Program-made: the position numbers and the translations under genes
The notes under the pieces: model-generated
Databases searched by the model: none
What the model saw: the letters and a program-made list of their open reading frames with translations, nothing else
What the model was told of the DNA's origin: nothing
Assembly: GCA_003164755.1 (NCBI GenBank)
Contig: PLUB01000104.1
Location: 1 to 40,560, forward strand
Reading direction: 5' to 3'
Length of the DNA stretch: 40,560 nucleotides
Source of the DNA: Methanosarcina sp.
Lineage (GTDB): Archaea > Halobacteriota > Methanosarcinia > Methanosarcinales > Methanosarcinaceae
Part shown: positions 28,480-38,618 of the stretch, one piece after another
Numbering within the stretch: the stretch's first letter is position 1
How the letters are laid out: each line of letters starts with the position of its first letter

Positions 28480-28596
28480 ATGAGGTAATTTAGCAGTTTT
28501 AAGGCAACAGTGGAAGACTCAGAAGTTCTAGAAGCAGGAACTGGATCAGTGGCCTGTGGGCTATTATTAAATATAAGGGTTATATTTAATACAAAG

Positions 28597-29508
28597 ATGA
28601 TAGACGAAACACGAAGGATTTTTAAGGAGCTTGATTCAAAGAATTTAAGGATTTTAACTGGTATCGAAATAGGAATGAGGCACTTTGAATGGGTGCCAAT
28701 AGAAGAACTAAATAAATACACCAAGTTGCCCTTTGACAAGTTGGAATATAGGCTGAGAAAGCTTGTTCAGAACAAGCTTGTGATCAGGAACACTAAATCC
28801 TATAAAGGTTTTCAGATTTACTTCGAAGGATATGATACTCTTGCCCTCAATGCTTTTGTAAAGAGAAAAAGTATCAGTGAAATAGGAAGTGAAATCGGAG
28901 TAGGAAAGGATTCAGTAATTTTTGAAGCAATCAGGCAGCCGGAACTTGCAATTGAAAAATCCATTTCGGTAATAATCAAATTTTACAGGGGAGGCAAGAC
29001 CAGTTTCGATCAAATAACGAGATTGAATGAGCATATGAGCAAAGGACATAACTTTTCACGGATTTATGCCGCCCGCCTCGCTGCCCACCGAGAGTATGAG
29101 ATAATGAGCAGGTTATATCCTAAAGTCTCAATCCCAAAGCCTTTTGATCAGAATAGGCATGTGATAGTTATGGATCTTGCAAAAGGTAGCCTCCTTTCAA
29201 AAACAAAACTTCTTGATCCGGAATGGTATCTCGATGAGATTCTCAAGCAGGTAAAAATCATCCATTCAATGGGAATCATCCATGCAGATTTAAGTGAATT
29301 TAATATATTTGTTTCCGAAGAGGGTGTCCAGATCATTGATTGGCCTCAGTATATCACTCAAGAACATCCTCAAGCTGATGAAATCCTCGAAAGGGACATC
29401 TCGAATATACTGATCCATTTCTTCCGGAAGTATGGAATTAAGAGAGAACTTAAAGAACAAGTCAATGAAATTAAAGCTGGTGCAAATAAAGAAGTATATT
29501 GCTCTTAG
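28597..29508 (+). CDS. rio2: RIO2-type serine kinase
   Basis: A 303-residue atypical protein kinase/ATPase of the RIO2 group, which in archaea and eukaryotes acts in small-subunit ribosome maturation. Residues about 1-90 form the RIO2-specific winged helix (EWVPIEELNKYTKLPFDKLEYRLRKL). Next comes the flexible P-loop (GVGKDSVIFEA), the ATP lysine in IIKFYR, catalytic HADLSEFN (Asp231, Asn236) and the metal-binding IIDWPQ (Asp248). A frame 29 codons longer is open to 28510 but lacks family similarity, so ATG 28597 is chosen. Two repeats in inverted orientation lie 120-320 bases upstream. The P-loop has Lys-Asp where many RIO2 proteins have Lys-Glu, a mild change. Confidence 0.9.
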   Translation: MIDETRRIFKELDSKNLRILTGIEIGMRHFEWVPIEELNKYTKLPFDKLEYRLRKLVQNKLVIRNTKSYKGFQIYFEGYDTLALNAFVKRKSISEIGSEIGVGKDSVIFEAIRQPELAIEKSISVIIKFYRGGKTSFDQITRLNEHMSKGHNFSRIYAARLAAHREYEIMSRLYPKVSIPKPFDQNRHVIVMDLAKGSLLSKTKLLDPEWYLDEILKQVKIIHSMGIIHADLSEFNIFVSEEGVQIIDWPQYITQEHPQADEILERDISNILIHFFRKYGIKRELKEQVNEIKAGANKEVYCS

Positions 29509-30893
29509 TAGTCTATAAAAGTAGATATTTGACCAATTGCTCAGATACTCAGCAACTATTCAACTTATTATTTATCTATTTTGCGGAAAAGTAATGTTGA
29601 TATTGATTTGTTTTTCTTCCACAGTATTCATTTCAATTCGGGTTGATAGATTAATATAAAATACCCTTTGAAATTATCCTTAAACACACCAAATATGCTT
29701 ATTTTTGTATAGAATAATAATAGAATAATCACTCATCTACGCTATATCTCTTGAGTTGTATCTCCAGAGCTAAACTAAGCCAATTTTTCATTCAGTTGTG
29801 TATGATACTGATTAGAGTAATCGTTCCATTTGATATCTAAAAATATGTATTATGATAGTACCACTCAATCAGTTTAAATTTATCAAAATGAAATTTATCT
29901 TCACCAATGATTTTGGATCTGGTGAGCTATTAGTTGATCGATTATTTTAGTATCAAGGAAGCTAAAAAAAATGGTAAGATCAAGACAATGAAGACCAAAT
30001 ATTCTTTGTCCAATCCATTTATGTTGATAAACATCAATTGTTAGCTTAGAGATTTTAATACATAGATAGATACCTATATAGAAGGCAAAATTGTATCTCA
30101 AGCAGTTCTATTCTTCGATTTTGATCCATTTATAAATTAAGTGCTCTGCTAGCATAATATGGATACAATGGAAGTCAACAGCAGAGCTTTTAACTTTAGC
30201 TTAATGATACATCATCTTAAAAATGTTATCATTTATTTCCCAAATGAAGAAAAAATATTTTCAATGTAATTGGACTTTGTTCAATTAAAAATAGTATCTT
30301 CTAGAGGAATTTTTATTTTTGGCATTTTTGCCCTTGGATCAATGATTGAAGATTCAAGAGAATCAGTTAGAAGATGTTGCAGCGGAAAATAAAACGTTAT
30401 GAATATTTTGAGAATCATAGTTCGTTTTAGCAAGTAAGTTATTATATCAACGAAACTACATAATCCATAAGATTCAGACTGTAAATTGGCTTTGTCTATC
30501 CTAAAAGTAGAGTCATTTTTTGTTCCACAACCAACGGTTTGTTACCTTAGATAATTTATATAATATTCTTCAGATTTGTAGAAATAATTTTGGAACTGAC
30601 TAGATTTATAACTATTGTGAATCATAAAATTTCTAATTTAGTTGAAACATAAGAGGGTAAAATAGAAGAGAATAAATATAAAAAAACAATTTTACTTGAT
30701 TTAGATGAGCATAAAAAATATATCGTGATCAAAATTTGAAATTATTAGGACTTCTGTGGTTGGCCTGGAAAATAAATAGTATTAAACCATCAATGTCTAA
30801 AATGCAGATTTTACCATAAAGTCTATTGTGCGTAATTTCGTACCCAACTGCAAATCCTAATTACATAAAAAACTAGGTATTATAGCATAAGGT
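29509..30893. other. long AT-rich gap, no intact gene
   Basis: Nearly 1.4 kb. One minus-strand open stretch (30281-30420) reads LQHLLTDSLESSIIDPRAK and KIKIPLEDTIF, likely the remains of a gene, with no family recognised. A 66-residue minus frame at 29901-30101 is not convincing. No MITE copy or RNA gene was seen here. Confidence 0.45.
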
Positions 30894-30902
30894 ATGGTAA
30901 AA

Positions 30903-32360
30903 ATGGAAACGAAAAGTGTTTTGATCTTGGGAACAGCCTCCCATGTTGGAAAAAGTTCAGTAGTGACTGCCTTATGCAGGATACTGTCAAGAAAATATAG
31001 GGTTGCACCTTTCAAGGCTCAAAATATGAGTCTAAACTCCTGGATTACAAAAGATGGAAAGGAAATTGGAATTGCTCAGGCAATCCAGGCAAAAGCTGCA
31101 GGTTCTGAACCAACTGCTGATATGAATCCTGTTCTCCTGAAACCAAAAGGGGATTTTGTGTCCCAGGTAATCCTTCTCGGAGAGCCTTGTTCTGACAAAA
31201 GTGCAGGTCAGTACTATGATTCCATCTCAGAAATGAATGCAGTCCTTGAAGTAGCTCTGGAAAGACTTTCTGTAGAATATGACATCATTGTTATGGAAGG
31301 AGCAGGTGCAGCTGCCGAAATTAATCTGTATGGAAGAGATATTGTAAATGTAGGCACTGCAAGGCTTACGCAAGCTCCAATAATACTAGTTGGCGATATA
31401 GAGAGAGGAGGTGTTTTTTCAAGCCTTTATGGCACAGTTGTACTTTTGCCTGACGACGTACGGAAAAATATCAAAGGGTTTATTATTAATAAATTCCGAG
31501 GCGACCTGGAAATCCTGAAGCCAGGCCTTAAACAACTTGAAGAGATGACTGGAATTCCAGTACTTGGAGTTCTTCCTTATTTCAAGCTCCATATTCCCTC
31601 AGAAGATTCGGTTTCACTTGAGGACAAAAAAAATTCGAAAAATGAAAAAGGTATAGAGATCGTCGTTATCCGTCTGCCCAGAATATCAAACTTCACTGAC
31701 TTCGAACCCCTGGAGGAACTAGCCCATATTCGCTATGTGAACCTTTACGAAGAAATTGGAACCCCCGATGCAATCATAATCCCGGGTACAAAAAATACTG
31801 TTAATGATCTGATCGACTTAAATGCAAGCGGAATGGCAGAAAAAATCAAAGCTTTTAAAGGAAAAATTCCTATTTTCGGGATATGTGGAGGCTATCAGAT
31901 AATGGGAAAAACAATTTTCGATTCTGGGGTTGAAAATGGAATTGAAGCAGAATTCAAAGGCCTTGGCCTTCTTGATGTCGTGACAAAGTTCGGACCATAC
32001 AAAAAGAAGATGATTCAGGTCACAAAAAAAGTAAATCCCTGTGGCCCGATTCTTACTCCCATAGGTGGAGAGGAAATAAAAGGATATGAAATTCATATGG
32101 GAATCACCGATTCCTTCTGCAACGTTTTTGGGGACGAGGGTGCGATTGACGAGGAAGGCCTGGTAATTGGCACTTACATTCATGGGCTTTTTGAGAACAA
32201 GAATATAAGAGATGCACTTGTGAAGTACCTCCACAAGATAAAAGGGCTCGAATTCATGCCTGAAGAGGTTATGACCGAAAACGACGCTTACGAAGAGCTT
32301 GCAAATTTTGTTGAGAGGAATCTGGATATGAAAAAAATTCATAAGATAATAGGAATATGA
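30903..32360 (+). CDS. cobQ: cobyric acid synthase (CobQ/CbiP)
   Basis: A 485-residue cobalamin-pathway enzyme that amidates four carboxylates of adenosylcobyrinic acid a,c-diamide, using glutamine and ATP. The N-terminal half is a dethiobiotin-synthetase-like ATPase (P-loop GTASHVGKSS, then FKAQNMSLNS, EGAGAAAEINL and GDIERGGVF). The C-terminal half is a class I glutaminase: nucleophile in GICGGYQIMG (Cys at about 328) and His in TYIHGLFEN (about 427). ATG 30903 is preferred over 30894 because the GGT-rich stretch then sits 5-9 bases upstream. Intact and monocistronic; no cobalamin riboswitch-like structure was recognised upstream. Methanogens need corrinoids for methyl transfer, which fits the host. 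Confidence 0.92.
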   Translation: METKSVLILGTASHVGKSSVVTALCRILSRKYRVAPFKAQNMSLNSWITKDGKEIGIAQAIQAKAAGSEPTADMNPVLLKPKGDFVSQVILLGEPCSDKSAGQYYDSISEMNAVLEVALERLSVEYDIIVMEGAGAAAEINLYGRDIVNVGTARLTQAPIILVGDIERGGVFSSLYGTVVLLPDDVRKNIKGFIINKFRGDLEILKPGLKQLEEMTGIPVLGVLPYFKLHIPSEDSVSLEDKKNSKNEKGIEIVVIRLPRISNFTDFEPLEELAHIRYVNLYEEIGTPDAIIIPGTKNTVNDLIDLNASGMAEKIKAFKGKIPIFGICGGYQIMGKTIFDSGVENGIEAEFKGLGLLDVVTKFGPYKKKMIQVTKKVNPCGPILTPIGGEEIKGYEIHMGITDSFCNVFGDEGAIDEEGLVIGTYIHGLFENKNIRDALVKYLHKIKGLEFMPEEVMTENDAYEELANFVERNLDMKKIHKIIGI

Positions 32361-32400
32361 AAAAAAGGTAAATATATTAAACTTGTGCAATTTAACTGAT

Positions 32401-32489
32401 GAGTAATTCGATAAACCCCAAATTTCGTCATATTCCAATAGATACTAAATAAATAACTCGTAAAAAAAAGAGGTGAATCGAAATCCTCT
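32401..32489 (+). repeat. MITE-like element, copy 7
   Basis: 89 bp containing TTCGATAAACCCCAAATTTC, AACTCGTAAAAAAAAGAGG and ATCGAAATCCTCT. It begins 41 bases after the cobQ stop. Confidence 0.65.
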
Positions 32490-33033
32490 AATAAATAAAT
32501 GCGCTTAAAAGATCAAATTGTCTATGAGGTATATTTATTAAAACGTCTATTGTACTTCATTTATGCTTCAAGTGCGTGAGTACTACTATTTTTTAAGTAT
32601 AAGTAGCTAGAATTATGTCACTTGGAACCTTATTAATCACCACACACACTGAAAAATTGAAGGAAAGGAAAAGCTGAAAAATTTTTATGTCTCGAATAGT
32701 ATCCCAACGTAATTGTGTATTGAGATCACTGAAAATTTACTAATTTATGGAAATTTTATCTAAAGCTCAACATCAAGCTATTCTTTTTGTATACAGATTT
32801 GCACCTATGGAGCATGCACACATTTAGTTCGCATATAAGGTATTTGTAGTATTTTTTTTAATTGCTCCAATTTGATATGAAAATACATGATGTTATTTCC
32901 TAACAGGATCTCAACATCTTCTTTTTCAATAATTGAGATTATATTTATCCTCTTCAAATTAAGTAAAATGCTCTTCACTTTCAATTCCATGCACTTTTTG
33001 GATACTGCATGCAAATTGGTTCTTCTAATGTAT

Positions 33034-33123
33034 AGAGGATTTCTATGAACCTATGATTTTTGTGAATCATGAATATATAATTTATAAAAGTGTGATAAAA
33101 TTTAGGGATCTATCGAAATTCTC
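33034..33123 (-). repeat. MITE-like element, copy 8
   Basis: 90 bp from AGAGGATTTCTATGAACC to TTTAGGGATCTATCGAAATT. Confidence 0.6.
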
Positions 33124-33281
33124 CCCCGTTCTCTTCCTTTATAACTTCGTGGGATTTGTGATTTTACAGAAAAATCGCTACATTGTTATCTCGTAAGTGT
33201 TTGATTTTTTTTGTAAAATTAGCTTTATACTCCTGTATTTTCTTTTGTTATTACTATTAACTTCTTAAACTTGCTTCCTAT

Positions 33282-33466
33282 GATCCAGTCTTTAATATGG
33301 ACCAGGATTCATTTATATCAATTATTATTGAGATCGATAGTCTCATTATTAATTCCTGGTCCTTGTTGCTCCTACTACCATACTTCTTCTTTTTAGCTCC
33401 TTGCTAGTTCTTTCCATCATATTTATTGTCCCCATTTATTTGCAGTTATTCATTGGAGACTGGATC
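33282..33466. repeat. nested inverted repeat, possible second small mobile element
   Basis: Outer arms GATCCAGTCT (33282-33291) and AGACTGGATC (33457-33466) are perfect inverted copies. Inside, GGACCAGGA (33299-33307) pairs with TCCTGGTCC (33354-33362), and the 14-base words between them (ATTATTGAGA / TCTCATTATT) pair with two mismatches. The inner part could fold into a long hairpin. No gene lies inside. Possibly a mobile element remnant or a transcript-end structure. Confidence 0.45.
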
Positions 33467-33740
33467 AAACATTATATTTACTGAAAGTTTTCGGTGGTGT
33501 ACCGGTTTTTCAGAAAAATCACAAGTGTCACAAAATTACTAGGAAGTAAACTACATATTAGAAGAACCAAATAATATAGAATACATTAAAATTTAACTTA
33601 GATTTCACAGATTATCCGCTCAATGCTTTTTGATCTAAAGATAACTATAAGAATTTAATTTTATAAAAATTTCTGAAAACAATTTCTGAGTCTTAGGATA
33701 GGCTCATAAACTGGTTTCCCAGATAAATTATGGAGAACAA

Positions 33741-34557
33741 ATGATAATTTTTGAGTGCCACATAATAGATATTGCCCCTACAATTTCAAGATTGTTGAAT
33801 GTCCCTATGATCCCACCAACTGGGAAAACGATCCCTGAAGTCCTTAAATACACAAAGAAAAAAGACTACAAAAGAGTGGTAATTATCATAGTTGATAGTC
33901 TTGGATATTCTCTTTACATGCATCTTTTTCCAATAATGAAGAATTTGAACGAGCTTGTCGAGAAAGGTCTGTTGTTTAAATGCAGATCTCCGGCAACAAT
34001 AACATCTCCTGCTATTGCGTCAATCTTTACAGGGTACCCACCAGACGAACATAAAATTTATTCAACAGCTGATATCTATGCTGAAAGGGCAAAAGACTCT
34101 GAAAATCCAAAACTGAAAAGCATAATGGAATGGGCTTACCTGGTGGACATGAACGTGTCAGTAGTTATTGAGTCTGGAGGTGCGGAGAGTTTTTAGGGGG
34201 CGAATAAAAAACTGTCATGGGGTTCCTGATTCCGAGGATATACTGGATTATGATCGGCAGATCACTAAGTATGCAGTTTATTGCCTCAAGGAGAAAAACG
34301 ACATTCTGGCCGTTCACCTGAGAACACTTGACCGTTTTTTCCACAGGGCAAAAAATTGGGAAGAACTGAAAAATGCTGCAAAAGAAGTGGATAAAAATTT
34401 AGGTAAGATTTTTCGGAATTCAGAAAAAGGCACTATTTTTTTCATCTGCGGAGATCACGCAATTCATGGAGAAAAAAAGTGGTTGAAAGATGCAACAGAG
34501 GAAGAGATTAAAAACTATAGGCAAAACCTTGTGGCCCTGATCGTTAGCTATAATTAA
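33741..34557 (+). pseudogene. alkaline phosphatase superfamily metalloenzyme, one frameshift
   Basis: Two frames make one protein of about 270 residues. The first has VVIIIVDSLGYSLYMHLFP, with the first metal Asp, and the nucleophile region SPATITSPAIASIFTGYPPDEH, typical of the phosphodiesterase/phosphoglyceromutase-like branch. After GGAESF an in-frame TAG closes it. Dropping one T from a five-T run near 34190-34194 joins it to FRGRIKNCHGV in the second frame, which ends with FICGDHAIHGE carrying the later metal ligands. GGAG lies five bases before the ATG at 33741. The single homopolymer break may be a sequencing error, in which case the enzyme is intact. Substrate unknown. Confidence 0.75.
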
Positions 34558-35864
34558 AAAAAACTTAATTCCAATTATTTTCGAGGTTAATTATTGCAGG
34601 AATGCGAAGTTTATAACTATCTGAAAAAATTGTGATTTGAAGAATTAGGCATTTGAACCCAAATGCGATTGAGCTTCCTTTTAGTATGACATTCCACCCC
34701 AATTTTTTGATTTGTCCTATGGCTCCTATTAATATTGATGTGAGGAAGGAAAAGATGAAAATTACATTACACTTTTTAAGTCTTATTCGTACTTACTGAA
34801 AACCTTGAGCGAAGGACTCTCTCTACATTTATCTCAAACGCCGGAGTGTGTTCGTTTTGTATAGTTAATCAAAAATTACTATAAATACCTATATTGTTTA
34901 CAGCTTTTGTTTATTATTCTTGAAGATTAAATAATATTTCTTCAGTAAAATAATAAACATATATTTATTCTGTGACTTTGCAAGACAGCAAGTCGAATAT
35001 CCCCATTCAATATATCTCTGAGTTATGAATTTCTGTTTGAGCGCCTGTAATTGGTTACGGTTTCTGATAACAAAACCATAGGATTGATTTCACTTTTATC
35101 TCCTGGTGAGAAATATATCTCTAGCTATTTTTTCATGCACATAAATTCAGACATGGGTATAAAAGTTTATACTAGTAAAAATAACCAAATGCCAGGCCAC
35201 TGATTGGCTCAAAGTAGGTTTTTCTTCTCCAGACAAAGAATAGTATTAGATTAGATGACTTCAAAAGTAATAAAAAAGAATTATTAATATATATTTGCTT
35301 CATGACTCCGAAAAATCTTATGCAGGATTATTTTTTGTTTAGAAGCAAATTTTCATAGAATTAATTTAAAATAACTATGCAGATAATTATGTATTGTACC
35401 GTCGTATCATACCACATATAGACCTAAAAAAGTGTAATATAAAGGCCATAATGGGTTAAGACAACATAGTAGAGTTACTTGGAAGATGTTGGTCTTACTT
35501 TGAATTAAATATACTTGCTAGGGATATATATTTGAAGTAACTGTATATGGATAACAATAGACACAACTCTTCCAAGATCCCCTTCTTTCTTTTTCTAAAT
35601 TATCTAATAATTCTCTTTTCTACACTAAGCACAACTTCAATGCGTTTAACTAGATTCGGTTTCAAAATTTCCATATCATCTATTTAGGCTTCGCCACGAC
35701 TGAACTCAAGTAATATCTACTTATCGAACTTGATTACTTAAGCTTGAATTATATCATTTGCTGCATCAATCAGTGTCTGCCCGTTTGTCGCCGAAAGTAC
35801 TCCCCGATCTATTTTATCTTTTACCTAGCTGATAAAATATCTAAGTTCAGCAAGTTTTTTCCAA
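34558..35864. other. long gap with short open minus-strand frames
   Basis: About 1.3 kb without an intact gene. A minus-strand frame at 34565-34795 (FLTSILIGAIGQIKKLGWN...) is open for about 77 codons but has no start codon. A fragment at 35738-35862 is listed separately. The remainder is AT-rich. Confidence 0.45.
35738..35862 (-). pseudogene. C-terminal fragment directly after the protease gene
   Basis: The frame reads KKLAELRYFIS, TAG, then VKDKIDRGVLSATNGQTLID and AANDIIQA to TAA (35738-35740). This helix pair resembles the short C-terminal tail seen after PKD domains in some archaeal secreted proteases. It starts right after the protease's stop on the same strand, so the protease may once have been longer or this is the end of a deleted paralogue. 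Confidence 0.35.
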
Positions 35865-37784
35865 TTAATTATAGGAGTTTTTTTTAGAATGGTTTGTCAA
35901 AATATTTATTGTAGCGAGCATTGAATTTGTACCGACTGCGTTGCTTACTGTTAGATTAACTGTATAGATTCCTGCTGCACGGTAAGTATGTGTTGGATTC
36001 AACCCAGTTGAAGTAGCTCCGTCTCCAAAGTTCCACTCCCTTCCGGTGGCATTTGTCGAGCGGTCTGTAAATTGAACCGTAAGGGGAACATAACCATTGG
36101 TTACGTTGGTACTGAACTTAGCTACAGGAAGACCGTCTACAGAACGACTTTCTAGATCAGTAAATGCCTTGATGCACACATTAGTATTTGAATAACCTGG
36201 CTCTGTTGTTATATCGGTCCAGGTATTTCCATCAGAACTTACAAAACTTTCTGATGCATTTGCTTTTGCTTGACTACTGTAATCAGATATTGGCATTTCC
36301 ACTGCAATTGGATAATTATATACAGGGTTTATAAGCTCCAGTACTACAGAGAATTTTTGGCCAGCATTGAGCTTAACTCCGGAATTCAGTGGAACTGTAT
36401 TGTAGCCTGCATTTGAAATTGTTCCACTCTGGGTAAGAGAGGGGCCAACTTGACTAATGGGATTGGACCCTGTATTATTGCAGATGTTAATTACATAATT
36501 GCAGTTTAAGTCTGTTGTATAGAAACTTACCGCCTTGAGGACTTCATTAGACTTTGCAGTAAAAATATTTGCACCCCAGCCAATTGTGGGATTAGTTTGA
36601 GATGTGTTAATTTGCTGGGTCCATCCTAGTGGATCGTATTGGTAAATGTTTGTATAATCATTAGGAGTTTCGGCCATGAAGAGTGTATTCTCATCATATC
36701 CTATATTAGAATCATAATAGGAAACATAGAAATATCCATTATCATTGTTTACATCACCCCAATCTTCTGAAGTTGTGCCCCAACTATTTTTTATGATAAA
36801 CGCTCCATCTCCTGGTGGAATTGTGGAGAAATTATTCTTACTAAAGGAGTCATCCCAGCCTACAATGGTCACTTCATGGTCAGCTGGCGTTTCTCCATTA
36901 TAGTAATAACTGTATGTGTTTTGGTTATAATTATTACTATTGGTATTATAGGGGTCAAAATACAGGTCAGTAGCTACTCCCCCATAATTCATAATTGCTT
37001 GTTTTATGTCCAGATTATCCGTAGGACCATTTCTGGTCGGAAGAAAAGTTACGTTTTGTACATGTTTATGTATGGGTAGGCCAAGCTCTGTGGGCGAAAA
37101 GCTCGATGTATCATTATAAGGATCAGCACTGGTGTTCACAGGTCCTGTCCATCGTGCCAAATAGGCAGTTGACATCATAGAGTCTCCCCCGTCATTGGGA
37201 CCAACATCAAAACCGTTCGGGACATTTGCAGAAGAAAGCAGGTTTTTAAGATTATTTTCTGAAAAGCTCCAGGTTTCTCCTGGCATCAAATATGATTCAA
37301 GGGACCCATAAGTTGCAAATGTCCAACATGTACCTGCATCACCCTGGTTTTCCACAGGAGTTACCCTGTTCAGAGTTCGTAAGTCATAGGAAGTTGGAGT
37401 AGATGTGCTTGCTGAAGCATATATGTCTGTTATTGAAGTGTGTTTGAGATGACTAAGGTCCACAGGGGAGGGTAAGAAGCCAGATTTATGACCAACAGAT
37501 GAGTAAGCTGTTTTATAGATAAATTTATTATTTTGATATTTGGTAAATTTAGGATTTTCTGGTGCAAGTCCAACATTTGGAGAAAATGTAGTTTTGTTTG
37601 CTATATTTTTGTGAATAAATTCATGATCAGCAGGTACCGATATTGATTTGTTTTCTTCTGGAAATCCTGCATATGCTATTGCAATTGATGAACTTATTAC
37701 CAAGAACAAAGCCAGAAGTTCAGTGAAAATTAAGAGTTTTTTTACTTTATTTACATTGATTTTTGTATTAGGATATTTTTTCAT
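35865..37784 (-). CDS. secreted papain-like (C1) protease with PKD domain
   Basis: A 639-residue exported protein. An N-terminal hydrophobic segment (about 16-38, LLIFTELLALFLVISSSIAIAYAG) is a signal peptide. The papain-like domain (about 130-360) has Gln147 and catalytic Cys153 (NQGDAGTCWTFATYGS), catalytic His303 (DHEVTIVGWDD) and Asn333 (IKNSWGTT). Residues about 375-545 form a beta-rich region like the lectin-like domain that follows C1 domains in Methanosarcina proteins. Residues about 560-630 are a PKD repeat (FTDRSTNATGREWNFGDGATSTGLNPTHTY). GGAG with a six-base spacer precedes the ATG. Probably surface-exposed; the substrate is unknown. A possible lost C-terminal tail lies just downstream. 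Confidence 0.88.
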   Translation of the reverse strand: MKKYPNTKINVNKVKKLLIFTELLALFLVISSSIAIAYAGFPEENKSISVPADHEFIHKNIANKTTFSPNVGLAPENPKFTKYQNNKFIYKTAYSSVGHKSGFLPSPVDLSHLKHTSITDIYASASTSTPTSYDLRTLNRVTPVENQGDAGTCWTFATYGSLESYLMPGETWSFSENNLKNLLSSANVPNGFDVGPNDGGDSMMSTAYLARWTGPVNTSADPYNDTSSFSPTELGLPIHKHVQNVTFLPTRNGPTDNLDIKQAIMNYGGVATDLYFDPYNTNSNNYNQNTYSYYYNGETPADHEVTIVGWDDSFSKNNFSTIPPGDGAFIIKNSWGTTSEDWGDVNNDNGYFYVSYYDSNIGYDENTLFMAETPNDYTNIYQYDPLGWTQQINTSQTNPTIGWGANIFTAKSNEVLKAVSFYTTDLNCNYVINICNNTGSNPISQVGPSLTQSGTISNAGYNTVPLNSGVKLNAGQKFSVVLELINPVYNYPIAVEMPISDYSSQAKANASESFVSSDGNTWTDITTEPGYSNTNVCIKAFTDLESRSVDGLPVAKFSTNVTNGYVPLTVQFTDRSTNATGREWNFGDGATSTGLNPTHTYRAAGIYTVNLTVSNAVGTNSMLATINILTNHSKKNSYN

Positions 37785-38618
37785 GTATATCTCCTTATCA
37801 ATTTATTTAGGAATGATTCATTAACCCTAATTCATAACTTTCATCATATTTTAAGAATTGTATATTCCTGCAACCAAAAATTTTCTTCTCAAATTTCAAG
37901 CAATCTTCGATAACTATCGATCAAAGACTGGAAATGGTGCATCACTCTTGTTGTGTATAATTTTGAGAGTTTCTAGAGCCTACGACTATTCAGTAACTTC
38001 CAGTAGTGATTTCAACATTTTTTATTTTTTTTTAAATATATCATCTGATACTTAGTGGATTACTTACGAAATAATACACTTCTATGCAGGTAACATATAA
38101 AATTACTTTTTGAATATCCACATTTCATGTTTAATAAGTAGTAATATAATTAGTAAATTATAATAAATGATGACACGATCTGCCACCGTCCCCGACTCCG
38201 ATGATTTTTTCTGTCCTTAAAATATCCTATTGATTTTCAATATCATCAACTGCTAACATTTATTTTAGTAAGATCTGTGCTTTTTCTTTTAAATAAGTGT
38301 AAAAATGCCCTTGTAACCTTGACCGAAACTAAGAGAATATGCAGGTGCATTTTAAGTATAAGTTTTAAAACATATTAAAAAATATATAGTAATCAATCTT
38401 TCTACAAATTTTATAATGTTTGTGGATGATAGTCACACAGTGCAATAAATAAATGTGTTTCGGTATATTGATTCAGGTGCCATTATAGTTAGTCATGCCC
38501 TTTTATTTGATATTTTAGTTTTGGAACTAGTTGGGTATATGATATTTCTGTGGTGCGCCTGCCGATGAATCGTGGATTAAAACGAATAAAAAGTAAATTA
38601 AAAGAAGGAGATCAAAAA
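37785..38618. other. non-coding gap, nothing recognised
   Basis: About 830 AT-rich bases between the divergent protease gene and the first small secreted gene. It must hold both promoters, but I could not single out a TATA box with confidence. Short open frames here are not convincing. Confidence 0.45.

Larger units (their letters stand above)
32361..33740. other. long gap with repeats, no intact gene
   Basis: 1.4 kb of AT-rich DNA holding two MITE-like copies (32401-32489, 33034-33123) and a nested inverted repeat at 33282-33466. A 69-residue minus frame at 32805-33014 (VEILLGNNIMYFHIKLEQLKK) is weakly protein-like but unrecognised. Confidence 0.45.

Noticed and set aside
34190..34200. TAG in the phosphatase gene as pyrrolysine
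   Set aside because: Reading through TAG gives no family similarity; only a one-base shift restores the conserved second half.
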